Notes under the pieces: model-generated | The model's database searches: none | Seen by the model: the letters and a program-made list of their open reading frames with translations, nothing else | What the model was told of the DNA's origin: nothing | Part shown: positions 60,784-64,000 of the stretch, piece by piece | How positions within the stretch are numbered: position 1 is the first letter of the stretch | Layout of the letters: each line of letters starts with the position of its first letter | Translations under genes and position numbers: made by a program | Assembly (NCBI GenBank): GCA_017962085.1 | Contig: JAGCWA010000017.1 | Coordinates: 186,001 to 250,000 of the forward strand | Direction: 5' to 3' | DNA: 64,000 bases | From: Paludibacteraceae bacterium | GTDB taxonomy: Bacteria; Bacteroidota; Bacteroidia; Bacteroidales; Paludibacteraceae

Positions 60784-61800
60784 TTAATTATTGTTCTTAG
60801 CCTCGATAGCTTGGTTCACCGTGATGGCCACCATCTTCACGATGTCGTCCACGGAGCAACCGCGGGAGAGGTCGTTGATCGGAGCGGCCAAACCTTGCAA
60901 CAACGGACCGATCGCCTCTGCGCCAGCCAAACGTTGAACCAGTTTGTAACCGATGTTACCAGCCTCCAACTCAGGGAATACCAACACGTTAGCCGTACCA
61001 GCCACTTCGCTGTTAGGCGCCTTGCTCTTCGCTACGGAAGGCACGATAGCGGCATCCGCCTGCAACTCACCGTCGATCTTCATGTCAGGAGCCATTGCCT
61101 TAGCCTTCTCGGTAGCCTCGATCACCTTGTCCACCATCTCGTGCTTAGCGCTACCCTTGGTAGAGAAGGAGAGGATCGCCACGCGAGGGTCCTCGAAACC
61201 GTAGATGTTCTTAGCCGTTTGACCGCTGCATACTGCGATTTGAGCCAATTGGTCAGCGTCCGGGTTAGGAGTTGCGGCGCAGTCGGCGAACAACATCAAA
61301 CCATTGTAACCGATTGATTTATCCTTGAAGATCATGATGAAGCATCCTGAAACGACGCCGATGCCCGGACGGGTCTTAACGATTTGGAAAGCAGGGCGAA
61401 GCACATCACCCGTGAAGTTCCTTGCGCCGGCCACCTCACCATCCGCGTCACCGTTCTTGATCATCAAACATGCCAAATACAAAGGATCTTTCACCTTCTC
61501 GATAGCTTGCTCCTCGGTCATACCCTTCTTCTGACGAAGTTTGAAGAGGAGGTCTGAATAGGTTTTGCTGTTAGGATTGTTGGCAGGATCGATGATCGTA
61601 GCCTTGGAGATGTTCTTCAAACCGAACTGGGAAGCCAATCCCTCGATTTCTTGCTTGTTGCCCAAAAGGGTAATCTTAGCGATACCCTGCGCAATGATCT
61701 GATCGGCGGCTTTCAACGTTCTCTCCTCTGTTCCTTCGGCGAGGACGATGCGTTGAGGGTTAGCCTGAGCCCTTTTGATAACACTTTCAATCAATTCCAT
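60784..61800 (-). CDS. pta: Phosphate acetyltransferase
   Basis: Pta converts acetyl-CoA and phosphate to acetyl phosphate, feeding acetate kinase. The 338-residue product is the short form lacking the N-terminal DRTGG extension of E. coli. Recognisable are RIVLAEGTEERTLKAADQI, FTGDVLRPAFQIVKTRPGI, FADCAATPNPDADQLAQIA, and the C-terminal LVFPELEAGNIGYKLVQRL with GPLLQGLAAPINDLSRG. The ATG at 61800 is preferred to a TTG 15 bases upstream. First gene of the pta-ackA operon, with a -7 box ahead of it. Confidence 0.96.
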   Translation of the reverse strand: MELIESVIKRAQANPQRIVLAEGTEERTLKAADQIIAQGIAKITLLGNKQEIEGLASQFGLKNISKATIIDPANNPNSKTYSDLLFKLRQKKGMTEEQAIEKVKDPLYLACLMIKNGDADGEVAGARNFTGDVLRPAFQIVKTRPGIGVVSGCFIMIFKDKSIGYNGLMLFADCAATPNPDADQLAQIAVCSGQTAKNIYGFEDPRVAILSFSTKGSAKHEMVDKVIEATEKAKAMAPDMKIDGELQADAAIVPSVAKSKAPNSEVAGTANVLVFPELEAGNIGYKLVQRLAGAEAIGPLLQGLAAPINDLSRGCSVDDIVKMVAITVNQAIEAKNNN

Positions 61801-61847
61801 TTCTTTATATATCAATTATGTTAAATATTTCCAGCGGTTATAATCCA

Positions 61848-61855
61848 CAAAGGTA
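61848..61855 (-). promoter_or_regulatory. pta: -7 box for pta-ackA
   Basis: The minus strand reads TACCTTTG, an exact TAnnTTTG match, about 47 bases upstream of the pta ATG. Confidence 0.5.
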
Positions 61856-61949
61856 AAAAAAAGAAACGGGAAAGCACGTTTTTTTATAAGTTTTAAATCT
61901 TCGTGGGCAAAGAGGGCGGAAAGGTCCTCCGTAATAGAAAAAATATTAT

Positions 61950-61957
61950 TATTTTTG
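61950..61957 (+). promoter_or_regulatory. dut: -7 box for dut
   Basis: TATTTTTG matches the consensus 22 bases before the dut ATG. No -33 TTTG found. Confidence 0.4.
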
Positions 61958-61979
61958 CGTTTAAAACATTATTAGACAG

Positions 61980-62414
61980 ATGGAAGTAAAGATCATAAAC
62001 AAGTCGAAGCATGCGATGCCGCAGTATGCCACAGCGTTGTCCGCCGGCATGGACTTGCGCGCGAACATTGACGAACCGATAAAGATAGGCTCCTTGGAGC
62101 GTGTGATGGTGCCTACTGGCATATACATCGCCTTGCCGGAGGGTTATGAGGCGCAGATCCGTCCACGTAGCGGACTGGCCGCCAAGCATGGTCTCACGGT
62201 GTTGAACACTCCCGGCACGATCGACGCCGACTACAGGGGTGAGATCAAGGTCATCTTGGTCAATCTTTCGCCAGAGCCTTTTGTCATCGAAGATGGCGAG
62301 CGGGTCTGCCAGATGGTGATCGCGAAGCATGAGCATGTGGAGTGGAAGGAGGTCGAGACGTTGGACGAGACAGAGCGTGGCGCCGGCGGATTCGGTCATA
62401 CAGGTGTGAAATGA
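61980..62414 (+). CDS. dut: dUTP diphosphatase
   Basis: Dut hydrolyses dUTP to dUMP and pyrophosphate, keeping uracil out of DNA and supplying dUMP for thymidylate synthesis. The 144-residue protein has the five trimeric dUTPase motifs: AGMDLRAN (I), [10 protein letters not shown] (II), [15 protein letters not shown] (III), RVCQMVIA (IV) and the C-terminal [10 protein letters not shown] (V). Its stop overlaps the next start by four bases (ATGA), so the two genes are translationally coupled. Confidence 0.97.
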   Translation: MEVKIINKSKHAMPQYATALSAGMDLRANIDEPIKIGSLERVMVPTGIYIALPEGYEAQIRPRSGLAAKHGLTVLNTPGTIDADYRGEIKVILVNLSPEPFVIEDGERVCQMVIAKHEHVEWKEVETLDETERGAGGFGHTGVK

Positions 62415-64000
62415 TTAGGTTGACGAAAATATTATCCATAGTTGTTTTATCCTTATGGGTTTTTTCTTCCGCTATGGCAGCGGAGAGTGACGCCCAGAAG
62501 AGGATGAAACTGCAATACTACTACCTGGAGGCATTGAGGCAAAAGCAGTCTGGCGATATCGGTGCGGCGGTGGATAACCTCTACCGTTGTAATTCGTTGG
62601 ACAACAACAATAGCGAGGTGTTCGCGGCTTTGGCGGACATTAACATGGACAATAGCTATACCATGGCGGCGATCGGGCAGATGCGGAAAGCCACCGAGCT
62701 GGAGCCCCGCAACGTCGATTACAAGGTGGACCTCGCCAATTACCTCGTGAATGTCTACGATTTGCGCGAAGCGGCCAAGCTATACGAGGGTCTTGTGAGG
62801 GAGGACCATAAGCGAAAGAATATCTACTACTACTATCTCGCAAATATCTATTCCACGATGAACGAGCATGGGAAGGCGATAGATGCGTGGAACGTGTTCG
62901 AAAGGGAGGAGGGTGTCAGCGAGACCGTTTCGGTACAGAAGTTCAAACTATACCTCAAACAGAAAAAGGAGAAGAAGGCTTTTTCGGAGTTGGACAAGCT
63001 GATCAAGTCCGCACCCAAAGAGACCAAATACATCGCACTGAAAGGTGATCTTTATTTGGCGATCGGTGACAAGCAAAAAGGTGAGCAGTGTTACCTGAAG
63101 GGTTTGAAGGACTTCCCGGGCGATCCGTTGCTGATGGTCCAATATGGCTATTTTCTGAACGAAGTGGGACGCACCGAGGAGGGAATGGAGAAGTTGCTTT
63201 CCGTATTGAGGAATCCAAAGGTGGATTACGTCGTTAAGCATGACTTGCTGTCACGCATCGCAAGGGACAGCTCGATGAAGGTCGATGACTCCTACTATTT
63301 AGACGTGATAAAGCAGTATCCGAGCGAGGAGTATCCGAGCCTTGTCTATTCGGCCGTCCTGTTGGACAGGGGGGATACGACGGGGATATCCTATATCCGG
63401 AAGGCATTGAGTATCAATCCGAAGCATGAGGATGCTTGGTTGCTCTTGATCAGGTATTATCTTGAGAAGGGTGATACCACTCGTTTCGTGAACGCCGCCC
63501 AGGAGTCCATCGAGCAATTCCCGGAGAGCGCCAGTTTGCTGGACGTGCGGGGCATGGCTCATCTGATGTTGAATGAAAACACGGAGGCCATGACGGTGTG
63601 GAAGAGTGCGATCCGCTATGCGACTGATAACGGGGACTATAGCCTAGTGGCGGAACTATTCGCCAAGGTGGCCGATGTGCTGATGCAGATGAAGCAGGTG
63701 GATTCCTGCTTCGCCATGATGGACTCTTCGTTGAACTATTCGCCCAACAATGTGATGGTCCTGAATAATTACGCATATTACCTGAGCATCCGGAACCGTG
63801 ATTTGGACAAGGCGGAGAGGATGAGCCTACAGACGTTGAAGGCCAATCCGAAGAGTCCGGTGTTCTTGGACACCTATGCGTGGATCTGCTTTAAAAAGGG
63901 TGAGTATAATATCGCCAATCTATATATCCAGCAGGCATATATGAATGGGGGGAAGGAAGACCCTGAATTGTTGGAGCATTATGGCGACATCCTGTATAAG
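62411..64000 (+). CDS. Tetratricopeptide-repeat protein, 5' part (3' end outside window)
   Basis: The frame starts at ATG 62411, overlapping the dut stop, and stays open for 530 codons to the window end. A signal peptide ([20 protein letters not shown], ending AMAAE) is followed by an array of TPR helix pairs ([60 protein letters not shown]). It is therefore a periplasmic or outer-membrane-associated scaffold protein. In Bacteroidales this position after dut is usually a TPR protein followed by a DUF4292 lipoprotein and an EnvC/M23 peptidase; those lie beyond the window. No catalytic motif. Confidence 0.9.
   Translation, partial: MIRLTKILSIVVLSLWVFSSAMAAESDAQKRMKLQYYYLEALRQKQSGDIGAAVDNLYRCNSLDNNNSEVFAALADINMDNSYTMAAIGQMRKATELEPRNVDYKVDLANYLVNVYDLREAAKLYEGLVREDHKRKNIYYYYLANIYSTMNEHGKAIDAWNVFEREEGVSETVSVQKFKLYLKQKKEKKAFSELDKLIKSAPKETKYIALKGDLYLAIGDKQKGEQCYLKGLKDFPGDPLLMVQYGYFLNEVGRTEEGMEKLLSVLRNPKVDYVVKHDLLSRIARDSSMKVDDSYYLDVIKQYPSEEYPSLVYSAVLLDRGDTTGISYIRKALSINPKHEDAWLLLIRYYLEKGDTTRFVNAAQESIEQFPESASLLDVRGMAHLMLNENTEAMTVWKSAIRYATDNGDYSLVAELFAKVADVLMQMKQVDSCFAMMDSSLNYSPNNVMVLNNYAYYLSIRNRDLDKAERMSLQTLKANPKSPVFLDTYAWICFKKGEYNIANLYIQQAYMNGGKEDPELLEHYGDILYK

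Noticed and set aside
1-64000. CRISPR arrays, rRNA, tRNA genes, intact insertion sequences or prophage
   Set aside because: No regularly spaced repeats, no rRNA-like sequence, no tRNA cloverleaf noticed other than the tmRNA ends, and no transposase or integrase frame. A tool-based scan for tRNAs could still find one I missed.

Overview
This window is a chromosomal segment of a Bacteroidota bacterium, most likely order Bacteroidales. Three things support this: repeated promoters of the TTTG / TAnnTTTG type instead of the E. coli consensus; a tmRNA whose tag reads GENNFALAA; and many type IX secretion (T9SS) cargo proteins with C-terminal sorting domains, including one type B (gliding-motility C-terminal) example. 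The genus cannot be named from the sequence alone. I see no rRNA, tRNA, CRISPR array or intact insertion sequence.

Layout. 1-1.4 kb: the 3' end of a TerB/DnaJ-type co-chaperone gene and a four-helix-bundle/zinc-finger protein. 1.4-5 kb: sufBCD (Fe-S cluster assembly, minus strand). 5.1-5.4 kb: an intergenic repeat element flanked by a 35-bp direct repeat. 5.4-7.6 kb: ftsY-rimO (minus). 8-10.2 kb: rpoN and a PAP2-like membrane protein. 10.3-14.5 kb: proA and an AddB-like nuclease (minus). 14.6-15.6 kb: a decayed Rhs/YD-repeat fragment with an immunity-like secreted protein and its terminator. 15.6-16.4 kb: tcdA. 16.7-20.1 kb: an accessory patch with a 54-aa cysteine-containing peptide (a possible RiPP precursor), a glycosyltransferase, a DegT-like protein and a WbqC-like protein. 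20.6-22.6 kb: an M13 metallopeptidase lipoprotein. 22.8-30.1 kb: a six-gene operon purH-mreB-mreC-mreD-mrdA-rodA for purine synthesis and cell-wall elongation. 30.2-30.6 kb: tmRNA. 30.9-35.2 kb: a small lipoprotein, an Lrp/AsnC regulator, and a divergent nitrogen operon (outer-membrane protein, PII, ammonium transporter). 35.5-46.3 kb: three CotH-kinase-family secreted proteins of growing complexity, a polysaccharide flippase and a T9SS type B protein. 46.4-48.9 kb: a DEAD-box helicase and an IMPACT-family protein. 49-58.5 kb: a tandem array of four paralogous secreted proteins. 58.8-64 kb: a small membrane protein, pta-ackA, dut and a TPR protein running off the window.

The housekeeping blocks are ordinary for the phylum. 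The accessory material is more unusual. The four tandem paralogues (49,020-58,549) share nearly constant signal-peptide and C-terminal segments but carry one to seven cadherin-like beta-sandwich modules between them. They are separated by almost identical intergenic DNA, an arrangement suited to recombination among surface or secreted proteins. The 54-aa peptide gene at 16,729 has its own promoter and a leader/core layout like a ribosomally made, modified peptide, but no recognisable maturation enzyme beside it. The Rhs remnant with a surviving downstream gene looks like the end of a polymorphic-toxin locus. Starts were revised to internal ATGs where the longest frame began with TTG or lay upstream of a promoter (sufB, ftsY, rimO, rpoN, the M13 peptidase, the third CotH protein, two of the array proteins, pta).
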